A stretch of 64,000 bases of DNA from Irpex lacteus (Eukaryota > Basidiomycota > Agaricomycetes > Polyporales > Irpicaceae), in the NCBI GenBank assembly GCA_001986395.2, contig MQVO02000002.1, forward strand, positions 2,728,001 to 2,792,000, given 5' to 3'. Of this stretch, positions 40,501-52,334 are shown one piece after another. The position numbers and the translations under genes were made by a program. Position 1 is the first letter of the stretch. Each line of letters opens with the position of its first letter. The notes under the pieces are model-generated. The model was not told the DNA's origin. It saw only the letters and a list, made by a program, of their open reading frames with translations, and did no database searches.

Positions 40501-41784
40501 AGGTGTCTTCGCAAGTTTGACGTGAGCCCGCTGTTACTATTCTTGTAGACCTTCCAGCTACCAGCATCACTGTAGAACTTTATGAGTTGTCTTCGCCAGG
40601 CATCCGAATCTAGTACTCACATGCATAGCTTACACCCAAGCCAAGCCGTCTTTGGGTGGTCTGTGACACCACCGCTGATTGGCACGTCATGTCGTTCCCC
40701 AGAATGGAGGCCATAGATGAAAGGCCAGATGTCTACTGCCTTCTGGCCATGTTGCTCAGATGGAGTGCGGTACCCGCGGCGTAGCCGGGATGCACTACGC
40801 TCGATGACCGGGTTCTGGTGCTCATGCGGAGGCGGCAAGACGATAGGATCAGTAGAGGCTGATAGAATATGGTGAAGCGTGAGTAGACGATCAGAAATGA
40901 TTATGCAAGTAGTACTCACCTGGCGACTCAGACGGGCCAACACCACATGCAGCAGGCGGTGGGGCTTTGGCCGCTACTACAGTTTTATTGTAGGCCTTCT
41001 TAACTCTCCTCTCATGTGCACTGGAATCGTTATCGGCTCCCTTCTTTCGCTTCGGTGTTTTGGAGTTCGGGGTAGGCTGCACGTTTTCCTTCGAGGTTCG
41101 TGGGTTCGATTTTGGTGTGGGTGATGCAGCAGATTCCTGTGAGGCTGAGACGAGTGGCGGATATGTCATGTAAGGTGGAAACGGCGCAGGAGGAGGTGGC
41201 TGAGGCGGTCCAGTCTGTCCAGGTGGAGGCCAAGTGAAGCTGTAAGTGCTGGGAATCTGAAACAAAGGTGGCTGCGCCGAGTTAAGCTGTGACGGGACAG
41301 GAGGTAATAGGGCGTTTTGTAGAGGGTACTGCTGAGTCGGCCTAGCTGGCGTAGACGGTGTGGAAGGGCTTAGGGAAAATACAGGAAAAGACATGATGAC
41401 GGGGCGGGACAGACATCGCACAACGGTCGACATTATAAAGAGTATATTCTGAAACTATTGGAGTCGGCACTGTGAGCTCCATGAGCAACACTGTTTCAGT
41501 ACGGCGGTGTGACGCAAGAGGGTGCAACGACGATGAGAAAGAGTCGGTAGCCGACGCACAACATTGAGAGACCGAGCTTGGACCGAGCCCTGAAAAGACG
41601 GTCAGATCGCACAAGATCAAGTCCCAGCCAATCACACGTAGCTTAAGTAATAACATCAATAACTCGCGAGTCAACTCGAGTTGTGAAACTCGACTCGACT
41701 CGATTTCCGAGTTTTGCTAAGCGAACTCGCGAGTCGAGTCGACTCGCGAGTTGAACTCGACTCGTCGACAACACTAGATAAAGC
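37574..41784. mobile_element. Complete hAT-superfamily DNA transposon (4,195 bp) with 8-bp target duplication
   Basis: Element 37582-41776. It begins TAGTGTTGCG and ends GACAACACTA, an 8-bp exact terminal inverted repeat that stays similar further in. The octamer GATAAAGC is duplicated at 37574-37581 and 41777-41784. The unoccupied sequence CCTGATAAAGCTCC is found in copy 1 of the surrounding repeat near 29030, which proves the insertion. Both ends carry dense clusters of GAGTCGAGTT/AACTCGACTC words (37590-37680 and 41660-41770), as expected for transposase-binding sites. A single transposase gene fills the interior on the minus strand. TIR, duplication and a nearly open gene suggest a young insertion. 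Confidence 0.93.
37894..41394 (-). CDS. hAT transposase with N-terminal BED-like zinc finger
   Basis: Cuts and joins DNA for transposition of the surrounding element. Start taken at Met 41394 (MSFPVFSLSPSTPS); a further Met lies at 41433. The N-terminus is proline-rich, then comes a BED-type finger split by introns (WLGCKLC at 40620; NLRRHLQEKHKDDW at 40510). The RNase-H-like core follows: FTFDGWSDKNLGGFLAVTAH (first Asp, about 40020), LLSTDNAASNGTAF (second Asp, about 39810) and RDCPTRWSSTYMMIDR (about 39320). The dimerisation region at the C-terminus, FLYLVALDVLPAQASS then VSCERVFSSS, holds the conserved Glu, and the protein ends ELLANSY-stop at 37894. Several short introns are needed. The 38500-38760 part is poorly conserved and I could not settle its frame, so activity is likely but not certain. 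Confidence 0.88.
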
Positions 41785-42560
41785 TCCTCTGCCCGCAGAC
41801 TCCCTTGTACCCGTTATGTGACTTCCAAACTCCCGTGTGTTGTTCATGGGAAGAGTGCGAACGCCGTCGCGAGCAGCTGAAATTTCAGTTCCAGATGCGA
41901 GAGATGATGAACAACAATTCAAACGTTCACTGACTGTTTATCAATCCCGTACTTTGATCTATGAATAAGTATCAATTCAACTGATCCGCCCGACTGTCTG
42001 ATCCCAGTGCGAAAGTCTCACCGTCACGAGGGTTTGTTTAACTCTTTGGCCGTATTTGCACGGACGCGTCGTGGTGGTATAAATGGGCGCTTGTTCCCGG
42101 TGAGTCGTCCCACACTTCTCGTCTTCTGACCTCGTGACACCGTACGTGCACCAGCGAACCCCGTCTGCGAGTGGACTTGGCGTCGCTGGTGTGCAGGTGT
42201 CGGCCACACGTACCGTGTGGTTACTTCCCATGACCTCGTCCGTGCGACAGGCTGGACTGAATTTACCCCAGAATCCACGCTTATACAACGTGGATGCTGA
42301 CCGGCGCTAACGTGTTGACATCAACAGACACCGAAAACCACGCCCTCTCCTCGACCTGGTCTATCAGTACACCCACGGACACTCTTCTCCTGCACTCTCC
42401 CACCAAGTCCTTCCCCAGCTGGACCAAGAACTACCAGAATACAACATCGCGCTCACATCATGACCCCGGAGAATGAGTGGGGAGACGTTGACAACTCAAT
42501 TGGTGACGAGGGAACGGTGGAAGAGGATTGTACGTTTGAAATCAGACACGGTACGTACTA
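41777..42560. repeat. Dispersed repeat copy 2, right part
   Basis: Continuation of the repeat after the hAT insertion, matching 29030-29940. It has the same TATA-like ATAAATGGGCGCTTGTTC and a GGTGAGTCG donor-like word. It lacks about 70 bp around 41905-42005 relative similarity, where the two copies differ. The last recognisable word is GTACGTTTGAAATCAGAC near 42530. Confidence 0.7.
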
Positions 42561-43342
42561 TTTCGCTATCTCCCTTCCCGCGCTTGACCCCCTGTCTATT
42601 GCTCTATGCCCCACCACATTAAACTGAGCGCAAGGTCTCGCAGACACTCGAAGAAATTACCGACAAGATAGGAGCCAAACCTATCATGGTATCCTGCAAC
42701 CTTACCGACACCACCATCGCCGACAAGGTCTCTCCTCGGCCCCCACTCCATCCAGAAGGCCCACAAGCTCATGCTCTTGTGCTGGGCTTGAAGTCGCTCT
42801 CCAGCTGGACCAAGAAACTAATATCGCGACACACGTACCACACATTCGAGGTAAGTACTCCATCGATTGGTTTTGCTATTCACGGTCACAACTGATTGTC
42901 CAGCTTTTCTCAGCGAAGCCCGAGCGTCGAATTCGAGTAGGGTAAAGTTGTGCGATACGTTCATGGCGGACGCGTGGAGTTTGAGATGCGGAGTGCGAGG
43001 GGGTAGACGGTCTGTGCGGTGAAGGGCAGCTCGACGATGAGCTTCGAAGCAGGTGAGTTAATTTGTCTTAATGTACACAAGAACATGTTCGTCTTACCAT
43101 TACCAGCTTAACCGACCTCTCGCACCCTCGTCTTCTCGCACACTCACCCCCATTCTCTCAAGAAACCGTCAACAAAACACTCTCCCTTCCGATTCAGTCG
43201 ATCGCACACGCTGCATACAATCTACGAGCTAATCCACGCACCCCCAAGACCAGTCGACGACCTTTTAGTATGCGACCTTCGAAGGGTCGCCATTTCGATT
43301 TTCAATAAACTACGAATTCAAGCCCTCATTCTACGTCGAAAA
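42561..43342. other. Non-coding stretch before the tandem array
   Basis: No supported gene. A word pair CCAGCTGGACCAAGAA occurs at both 42416 and 42801. A short hairpin (GCGACC...GGTCGC, 43272-43290) is present. Splice-like GTAAGTACTCC follows an open frame ending near 42850, so the dispersed-repeat transcript could extend here. Confidence 0.35.
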
Positions 43343-45760
43343 TGCGCATACAACAAACCCCCCAAACTCGTCTCGCGCTATCCCAAGTCGTTCGTCCGGA
43401 GTTCAACATTTGGTGGCGCGTGGGGATGAGGGAGTAGGCGAGTTTCTTGGGAACGCAAGGAGAGAGCGTAGAGGCGTGTGTGCGATGGTGTTATACAAGG
43501 TACGTACGTCCGTTCTCGCCACTCCATACGAAGCTAAACGACATCGCTGTCGTCTTACACCCTACCCCCTCCTTCTCCCTCCCTCAACACAACATCCCCC
43601 ATTTCAACACAACCGACCGCTCATTCGCCGTACGAACTCAACTAAACATATCAACAGTCATCAAGCATTCATTACGAAGTGTCAAACTCTGTATACGACA
43701 CGAATTAAAATTCGGGTCTCTCGCACAGTCTCATTGGGAATTTCGGTGGAGGTCGTCCTGGAGCGGGTACGAGTAGCTGGAATAGACGTACTAGGTGCGT
43801 ATAATGATATTCTGAAACCGTTCGACGAGACGTTCACTCCGTTCGTCAGCAATTCTATATCTCGTGCTGAGCCGGCAGGAGGAGGGGAAGAGCCATGGTC
43901 GGAAGGGGCGGCGTTGGGGCGGGTAGGGACGTCTGTACATATTTAATAAGGTGTGTATATACAATTTTGACTCCTCGTACGAAGCAATACGCCGTAGGCG
44001 TCGTTGCGCGCCGGTCCCCCACCGCCTCCCCACCTGCACAAAATCGCGGATATTGGTACGACCAGCGGTTCGTTCTTCGAACGAATTACACAGTGAGTAT
44101 CAGTACGTATCAGGCGTGTGTTTTCGCGCTACGCACCGCGGTTACGAGTAGAATAACAGATTCACCTTTAGGCACCGGTCCTTGTGGTTCTGCTGAAAAG
44201 GGGGCGGAGCGCAGCACGGATGGGTTTGAATGAACGGAGTAGGTGATTACATTAACGTCCTGAAGTCGTTTCATCAGATCCTAACTAGCTCTCTTGCAGC
44301 TTGCCATTTTGTGTTGGGCCGGCTGCGCGAGAAGGTCGTCTATCTCTGGGAAATGGCAGGGGAACGAAGAGGTGCGTGCATGTACGAGCTGTGCTATGTG
44401 GGTACTTACATTTTTAGGGTCCCGCACGCCGTGAGACGGCCTGGTCATCGCTGGGAAGCTGACTTTCTCCTCCTCCCCTCCAGCACAAACTCGCTGATAC
44501 AGCCACCACGGACTGTTCGCACCACCTGCGAATTGCACCAAACGGATCAGCAAGCATTCAGCATACAATTCCAGGCGTCCTACCTCGACTATAACCAAGC
44601 TCCAAGTTCGCCCTTTCGGCGGTGGCTGCATAGGATTTCCGAAACTCCTCGTCCTACGGTGGATCAGAGCGTGGAAATTAGGTCTACAAGGTGTGTATAT
44701 TAATGCCTGTGTATTGTTTCACGAGAGGCCCACTCGTTGACCCGTAGTCCGAGTTTTTGTCCCCGGCCGGCCGGTAGAGGGGCAGCAGCTCTCTTCGCAA
44801 TGGGCAGTGATATCATTAGTACCGATGCGGGTGCCGATGCAGTAAGGTGAGTACTTACTTAATGGACATTTCGTATGATGCCAGACGACGCCACCGTTGC
44901 TTTATCGCTTATCCTTTTCTCTTCTCCTCCTCTACAAAATCGCGGATTCTAACGCAACTAAGCATCTGCGTGGAAAAGTAGCTATACAGGACGAATGAGC
45001 AACTATCAGGCATACGTTTACATGCGACGCACCTCGACTACGACGAAAATCGAAAATCGTCACTTCGCGCCGCCTTCATAGGAATTTCACAAAATGTCGT
45101 CGTAGGGCGGATACAAGCGGTGGCAACGGGCCTATAATGCGTGTGTATTAACCTCCTGTATTAGTTCTGCGAGATGCTGACTCGTTCGTCCATAGCACGA
45201 CATTTTGTTCTGGGCCGGCTGGAGCAGGGCGATAAGTATCTTCGCAATGGACGGAAAGAGGATTAACGCGAGTGCTGGTGCAGATAATATAAGGTAAGTA
45301 CATACTTTATTAGCCCTTTGCACGAGGCGAGGCGACGGCGTCGTCGTCCTATGCACCTCCCCCTCCTCCTCCCCTCCAACACAGGATCGCAGATTCCGGG
45401 ACGACGAAGTATCCGCATATAAAATTGAGCACACAAGACGAACAAGCGGCCACCAAGTACCCATTTACGGGCCACACACCTCGGTTACGACGAAAATCGC
45501 CAAGCGTCCTTTCGGCAGTGGCCACATAGGAGTTTCGAAAAATGTCGTCGTAGGGCATATCTGAGCGGTTTAGTTGTTTCTATATGGTGTGTATATTAAC
45601 TCAATGTAGTACGTTTGCGAGATGTTAACTTGCTGGCCCGCAGTCTGACATTTTGTCCTGTGCCGGCTGAAGGAGGGGACTGGCTATCTTCGCAACGCGC
45701 GGGGAGAGCGTGAGCCCGAATATGGCTGCAGATACTACAAGGTAAGTACGTACATTGTAG
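43343..45760. repeat. Tandem array of about 5.4 diverged units of ~448 bp
   Basis: Equivalent points in successive units are at 43794, 44242, 44690, 45140 and 45586, giving periods of 448, 448, 450 and 446 bp. A first unit begins near 43343. Each unit starts with (G/A)TG(T/C)GTATATTAA-like sequence. About 50 bp later come C-ACTCGTTCGTC and a CAG or TAG, then GACATTTTG-CTG-GCCGGCTG. After a further 100 bp there is AAGGTAAGTAC(A/G)TAC, then a C/T-rich CTCCTCCCCTCC block with CAAAATCGCGGAT, and last CGACTACGACGAAAATCG...CATAGGAATTTC...GTCGTCGTAGGGC. The repeated splice-donor and acceptor words sit at fixed places in each unit. Open frames inside are short and differ between units, so protein coding is not supported on either strand. 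Confidence 0.85.
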
Positions 45761-45881
45761 TTGTCATAGCTATGTATAAGTAGTACATGCTGTTCATAAT
45801 TTTACCTACAATGAGTCCAATGAATATCGTCTGGCGGATTGTATTGTATGACCGGGATTATATTGTATCAGAAGACAGCCT

Positions 45882-48800
45882 ATGGCCATATTGAGCGTGA
45901 GATTGTATAGCCTCATGGCAAGATTGATAACATGCGGGACAGGCAGGCTATGGGTTGTTGTTGTACACTCACCACTCTTAGCAGTTGTAGCTGGTGCATC
46001 GCTCATGGAGGCTCCAAGTCTTGTATTCAAATGTGATCCTGGGCTGCTGCCACGTCGGTGGGAGCAGAATGAGTTCTTAGGGATTGGATCTTGGCCACAG
46101 CTCATTGCAAATAAACATACACTGACAGGAGAACTTCGTTTGACCAGATCGGGCACACAAGAAGTCAAAGCCAATATGAAGGCAGAGATGTTGAGTACAG
46201 AGTACAGGGGTATCTGGGTGAGTAGTTACATGTACATGATACCAGGTATTTCAAACAATAACTGTACTCTGCGTGTAGGAAACCAAGTTGCCCAAATGGT
46301 GTGACTGGTGCTTGCATGATACACTCCCTTTTGAAGAGGCCGTCGAGTTATTCGTGAACACTGTATACCTCCGTCACGCGATGGCCACAGATCTCACAGA
46401 CATACAGATCGACGACATGGCCGTGCGAGAACTCCGATCTGAAAATGACCGGAGGTGGAAAACACGTAATGTGAGTAGTCCTATGTCATAAGCAATAAAG
46501 CATACGATCTGCTAAATGTCTCATTGGCAGAACGTTCCACCCAAGCTTTGTCTCTTCCAGAACCGATGTGTTCAGATATATGATGCATGTCGCAGCGACG
46601 ATGCTGAAGAGAACGATGACGATGACGGCGAGTTGTATGATGAACCAGATGATTCGCATGTCACGCAACTGAAGCGCGGTATGTACTGCATACTCACTCA
46701 ATCAAGAGTTATGTGAAATAATCATCTATACTTTCAGAGGGTATACGCCGAACAAAGCGTCCTAACAAATGGGCTAAATTACAGAACACGCATGCGAGTT
46801 TGGAGGACATGTGCAAGCAGTGGAACACAACTGTGCTGAACTTTTTCTTTGCCCCACCATCAAGTGAGCTGACACAAGAGGGGCATGAAGAAGAGATGCT
46901 TTCCACCGGAGTTGATGTACGAAGTTCTCTTTTGTCATTTGGATGATGCTAGTGACTTAGCACTCATACTTGCAGCCTCTGATCCCTCTCCGCGATGCAT
47001 GCAAAACGGTGGTAAGCGAGATGCGAGTGGTTCCCGCATCAGTGTATAAGACAGAAGCATGGCGGAAAGCAATATCGGTACGTCGGACACTTGCGTAATT
47101 TGCCTTGAATAAGTGACCGAGTCAATTGCACAAAGGACACAGGAGTAGTGTACACTTTATGGAACATGGCTCGGCCAGGCATGATCTTTCAGCTACAAAG
47201 GGAGGTAGTGGGGACCCGTAATAGCAGTGTATGGCGAGACGTGTTCGGGGAGTTACTGCACCGCTGGACACCAAGGGAGGCATTCGATGGACAAATCCCA
47301 CAAGCGCCACCGCTGCCGGTGTGTATTTGAACTGACAACCTTCATCTATTCTGTATGCTAATTGGACACAAAGTACTCATTGAAAGAAGAAGACACTCCG
47401 TCTGCAGAGACATTCCTGAACATTCTCAGAGATCATCCAGATTTGATACCAAACGCTGGCAATTGTTATTCGGTGTTCTTCCTGTTTGATATGCACCACT
47501 TCAAGGCTTGCTGGTGCGAATGGCTTCTGCCAGGTTTACTCATCAGAGATTTTACGGTGAGTCACTTCAACCAGCAACTACACAGCAGGCTACTGATAGA
47601 AAGCTCTTAGGAGGCAATACCTTGGAATCCCGACATCTTGTACCGCCGACTGATGTGGGCTTTCCGTCATCACGCTAAGGTTGTGGCAGGCCTGCCGGAT
47701 GTGTTAGCTTGCATCGTGCAGAACACTCTTGAGCACAAGCGTATGGTGGAAGAATTTTCAAAACATGCTTACCACCCAAGGCCGGGTAAGTGAGACATAA
47801 TTCACGAAAAAGTTAAAATGCACTTACGTCAGTTGTTTATGCAAGGAAACGTTGAGGATGGAGAAATAGTTGAAGCGGAAGTAGAGGCGGGAGAAGTACT
47901 AGAGGAGAATGATGAGGCAAGTGGCCACGAGATGCCAGCCATGGAACCAGGTAGTTGCCCGCATTGCCGACAGCTCAGTGAGGAAGAGCAATGCATCCGT
48001 ACTGTGCCGGTGGCGGAGCACAGAATTGGTAAGAATCTGAATGGGTGCATTATGACATTTGCACCGGTGCATGACAGGGTTCAGCCAAAGGCAAGTAAAC
48101 TCTCTGCACCAGTTGTTTTCAAAGTAGAGGCTGAAACATTGACCAGGATGTGTCCACCGATGATACTGCTCTTGAGCATGTCATGTATCGCTCACCGGAT
48201 GATCTTCAGTTCAAGAGAGTTACACATCGCGAGGATGTTCTTGAGCGATGTGGCAGAGATGTCACTTTTCTCACAGACTGTCATACGAACAAAGCAGTAC
48301 GTCTCACTCAACTACATATAACAATGCTAACCAGAGGGAAAAGATCGGAGGGGTATCATACGGCTGTTTCCCAGAAGCAGTCTTGCGCGCAATGATACAA
48401 TCACATGAGATCGTGACAAGGAACAAGTCAGTCAAACGCGGAGGAGCGTTTCAAAGCACGGCAAGCGGAAAGATGGTGCCGATAGGAAGTCGCATTCCTC
48501 AAGGAGGTGCAGCAGGAGATGCATACACACCTTACGCACATATGGCCTCAGACACCATAGAGGCAATCAATGCGATGATGAGCCATGGAAGGGTAAGAGT
48601 GTAAATTTTCTGATAGCAACTCTGCTTACAGCAATGCACTAGGATGCAGATCTGCTTCTCACTGCAATCAAACCCTACGTGCCTGGAATCCAGCGAGAGT
48701 ATAGGACCACTCACGACATTGCAGGTCTGACACGTCTGGGTTCAAGCGCAGTGAACATGTATTACTGCTCCAACTACATGGCACATATACACCCGGACAA

Positions 48801-49163
48801 TGACGCCGGTACGTCACTCTGCTGCCAGCTGCACAAGTCAGGCTGTGCGGACAAAGTACTCGATTTTGTATACGCCTCTCATGGGGTATACATTGAGACT
48901 AGGACAAACTGTGCTTGGTAAGGAAAGGCAACTCAGACATGGAATATGACCTCACGCACTTTAACAGGTGGTTCCCCAGCGATAAACCGCATGGCTCAGT
49001 AATGCCCGCAGCATCTGCTGTTCCCGCAATGCAGAGCTATGGCTACCACGAGACAAAGCCCAAAAAGGACTACCGCAAGGCAGCTCACTATACTAAGGTG
49101 AGGGAGGATTTGCCGTACATGACAAGATACTGGTCGAGGCAAGGAGCTCTCCAGGCAGCATAA
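45882..49163 (+). CDS. 2OG-Fe(II) dioxygenase-like protein (JBP/TET-like fold suspected), about 14 exons
   Basis: A long gene whose exons join in frame by canonical GT-AG introns from about 46005 (MEAPSLVFKCDPGLLPRRWE; another Met at 45882) to TAA 49161-49163. N-terminal exons encode WCDWCLHDTLPFEEAVELF, a D/E-run (EENDDDDGELYDEPDD) and RRTKRPNKWAKLQN. The middle has FFLFDMHHFKACWCEWLLPG, and an acidic linker with PGSCPHCRQLSEEE follows. The C-terminal domain reads YYCSNYMAHIHPDNDAG (HxD: His 48790-48792, Asp 48796-48798), GVYIETRTNCAWWFPSD, then KPHGSVMP (distal His 48990-48992). That is the ligand order of the double-stranded beta-helix dioxygenases. I cannot say whether the substrate is DNA base, protein or small molecule. 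No stop or frame break was found, so the gene appears intact. It starts about 100 bp after the tandem array. Confidence 0.68.
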
Positions 49164-49712
49164 GTAGTTTGATGTAACTTGAAGAGCAATGGCACTTGCA
49201 CGTTAATCATGATCCTGTTGCCGATGGTAGAGCCTACAGACCAGCTCATCGTGTACTACTTTGAGCACGTACGCAAGTTGCAGTTCGCATTCGCGGGCCA
49301 GAAACTCATGCATTTCTCGTGAGTACGTACATGTATATGTTGTCGTGTCTCTCTCTACCGATACCCGGAAGTCTGTCAGGCCAAAGCAATTTGCATGGTT
49401 CTATACCCTACTTGGCAAATTATAGCTAATATGAGTTCGTTTATCACTCAAGTAGAGCACCGGAAGGGCGTAGCTATAGCAAGTATCGAATAAGCAGCAT
49501 AGCCGCAAAAGAGAGCTTGTATCAACATGCGGGGCTGAGGACTCAGATGCTGGTTTAACAGCGTCTTTCCCATTTAACGGTGTCTAGAGCAATCCGTCAT
49601 GTGCCTATCCGTGAAAAAGAGGCTGACTGGACTGGGTGGTTTCCTCGCCATAACCCCCGTCGGCCTGTACTCCTTGGAATTCTTTCAGCATCCATTCAAG
49701 GGCTGATTCGAC

Positions 49713-50244
49713 ATGAATGCTGTCCGGTACCCATTGTTTGGACCACCGCAGCCAAGGTTGAGGGAAAATCACACACGGATAATCACACAAGAGCAGTTAC
49801 TTCAATTCGATGGTACAAACGATCGCTACGGGACTCCACGGGAGGTGTACACTGCGATACTTGGTATTTATGTGGTTTGCAAGATGGTGGAACTCAGCTG
49901 ACACGCTATCAGGACGTGTCTTTGACGTGACCAGTAAGCGAGAGATCTTCCAGTCCGGAGGACCGTATGCGTTCTGTGCAGGGCGGGATGCCTCACGAGC
50001 ATTAGCACTCATGACTGCAAACGCGGAGACGATCACTAGTGAGGTTTCAGGGCTGGATGCAGAGCAGCGTACACGACTTGCGCAGTGGTTTCACTTTTTC
50101 AGGTCAGTGCACTGAGCCAGCAAATAACCATCGGATATTAACGAGGAACATAGAATACGATTTGACATGGTGGGGGTAACCAAACCAGCGAGTGAGCTTG
50201 AGGATCTACGTAACTGGAACCCTTGCGACGACGAGGATGCATGA
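49713..50244 (+). CDS. Cytochrome-b5-like heme/steroid-binding protein, Dap1/MAPR family
   Basis: Small haem-binding protein; Dap1/PGRMC relatives support P450 enzymes of sterol synthesis. Exon 1 from Met 49713 gives ENHTRIITQEQLLQFDGTND then REVYTAILG. A GT-AG intron at about 49865-49917 joins GRVFDVTSKREIFQSGGPYA, FCAGRDASRALALMT and LDAEQRTRLAQWFHFFR. A second intron (about 50103-50152) leads to IRFDMVGVTKPASELEDL and the stop at 50242-50244. Order and spacing match the family (YDG, VFDVTSKRE, GGPY, AGRDASRAL, W..FF). There is no clear N-terminal membrane helix, unlike many family members. It ends 59 bp from the convergent integrase-core gene. Confidence 0.9.
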
Positions 50245-50302
50245 ATTCTACATAATCAACTGCTACAAACACGCACAGCAATTTGAGTCATGTACTATGC
50301 TA

Positions 50303-52145
50303 TTATTGATGGCGCCCACGATATATATCAGCACAAATAGAGAGGGCGTGCTCCCACGTGAGTCTACGAAGTACCATGGTGCGGGAGGCGGTGCTGGTAA
50401 ATGGGTCGAGGCTGATGCGTTGGAAGAACAGTTGCTTCTCGTCGGGGGTAAATGGGCAATTTGGTGGATCGCATATAACAACAGAAAGTTGGGAAGGCGT
50501 CGACGCAGCAAGGAAAGGATTTATATTTGGATCCTGCGGGTTGTGGTGATGGTGATGGGACATGAGCGCACCGTTGTCAATGGCTTCCCAATCCACACCG
50601 TAGTTGGGGAGATCGTCAACAGGGACATGTTCTTCCGGGGCTGCCCGAGGGCGTACCATACCTCTGACACCTTGTTGCAGCATGCCGAAGAAGAACATGT
50701 CGCGCGGCGAACGCTGCCGCTCACCCTGTATCTGTAGCTTGTGGGAGTTCCATGCGAGCGACCAGTCCTGGGCATCCTGGTTGACCGAATCAAGAAATAG
50801 AACATGCAAAAGCCAGATATGATGGGGATGAGAAGGATCGAGGCCGTAGTTGGCTTCAAGGTCCATGAAGAAGCGTTTCCACTTCTTCCCGAACCCTGTC
50901 GTAACATCGTACCAGAGACGTTCGATACGTGTATTGTGGACGGACCTGTTTAGGGAATGTAGGCGACCGGCTGAGAAGGATGCAGAAGTGAAGCGTACCT
51001 TCCCCATATAAACGAGCCACGATCGGGTCCTCGCACGTCCTCCATGAAACGGGCCACATCAACATTCTCCACGCCGTGATCGGCTCTAACACGACTCGGC
51101 ACTCCGTGCTCATCACATACACGCGTGAAGAGCTGCAAGACAGTCGCAGCTCGATTGTTGTTGTGTGCACCAATGCCGAGGACGAAGCGGGAGAATCCAT
51201 CGATAATGCAGTGGATGACAATCTTGTAGCGAATGAGACCTAGGTATTGCGTCAGTTTTGTGCAGTGGGACAGAATATATGAATCTCACCATGCTGACCG
51301 TCCATGTGAGCCAACGACATTGGCCCCGGAACACGATATGCTTGGCGGTGAATGTGTCTGTTGCCGAAGAGAGCGGGTGCACCATGAACACGCTCATAGG
51401 AAGCGGTTATGCGAGCTTGAGGAATCTCAAGACCATGAAGTGCTTTGAGATGACCAGCAATCATGCGCCGCCCAAAGGAGGGGAAAATGTTGAGAGTACC
51501 AGCGATGAGATCGTCTAGTTGCATGTCAGAGATGGAGGGCGCTGTACGAGGGTGTGCCGGAAGTTGAGGGGCTCCTACTTGTTGTAGTCGAGCCCGGTTA
51601 CGTTCTTGAACTGAAGGGCCTGGCTGCACAAGGCCGGCATCAAGGGCGCGCCGTCGAATAGTGCGAGCAGACACTTGAGCGGCCACTGCGACGCCGGATG
51701 GCCCACGTAGATCCAACGCAGCTTCGAGCCATTGTGTGTCAATATTTATGCGAGGTCGTCCACGCCGTTTCAGATGGACCACTTCGACAACAGCTGGTGC
51801 TTCAAGCAGCGGCGGATCCGCCGATCTGTAACATGCGGTGTCAAGGTCGTTTACCATCGCACGTATACTTCGCCGCATCACAGCCAGCTCCGGGGGAGGA
51901 AAGACATTTGTATGCTGATCATAGACTGGGTGAGGGATGCACCATTGTGACATGAATCACTAACAAGAGCATACCTGCTCCGCGGAACGCAGCAAAGCCA
52001 ACGCCTGCTCACGTATGACACGAAGACGCTGCGGGTCCCCGACTTGTGTGCGAACAGCCTGGCGCACCCGGTCGTTCAAGACCTGATAGGAGGACCGGAA
52101 GTTGTCGAGTTGCTGAGTGTATAGCAGTTGTGCGGGAAGTGCCAT
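50303..52145 (-). CDS. Integrase-core (DDE/RNase-H-like) protein, possibly domesticated
   Basis: Starts MALPAQLLYTQQLDNFRSSY (52145). An intron near 51955 leads to a region with helix-turn-helix character (GVAVAAQVSARTIRRRALDA) and LKRRGRPRI. The catalytic core is spread over three exons: MDGQHG (Asp 51300-51302), RADHGVEN (Asp 51079-51081) and NTRIERLWYDV (Glu 50921-50923), a complete D-D-E set with the family's IDGFSRFVLGI and NNNRAATVLQLF between them. The C-terminal part has WLLHVLFLDSVNQDAQDWSL, a five-His run and a long tail ending RGRHQ-stop at 50303. No reverse transcriptase, gag or LTR lies next to it, and all catalytic residues are kept. It may be a transposon-derived host gene or the only visible gene of an unrecognised element. 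Confidence 0.83.
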
Positions 52146-52334
52146 GGGTAGGAAAGGGACGGGGCGTGCTGAGGCCTGGGGGGAGGGGGGGAAGATACTT
52201 GACCGTCAGATAGCCCTCAGGCCTCAGCCTACGTCGTGGAGAGCCGTAACTACCGTGATATCTTGCTACATGAAATGACCTCAGCGCCTGAGCAATGAGG
52301 CATGTTTCGCATGGCGCCCATGCGGTCGCAAGTC

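Noticed and set aside
43410..44703. Open frames of 110-180 codons inside the 448-bp array
   Set aside because: Equivalent frames are broken in the other units and the proteins do not align with each other.
50303..52145. LTR retrotransposon pol
   Set aside because: Only an integrase-type core is present; no reverse transcriptase, RNase H, gag or LTRs.
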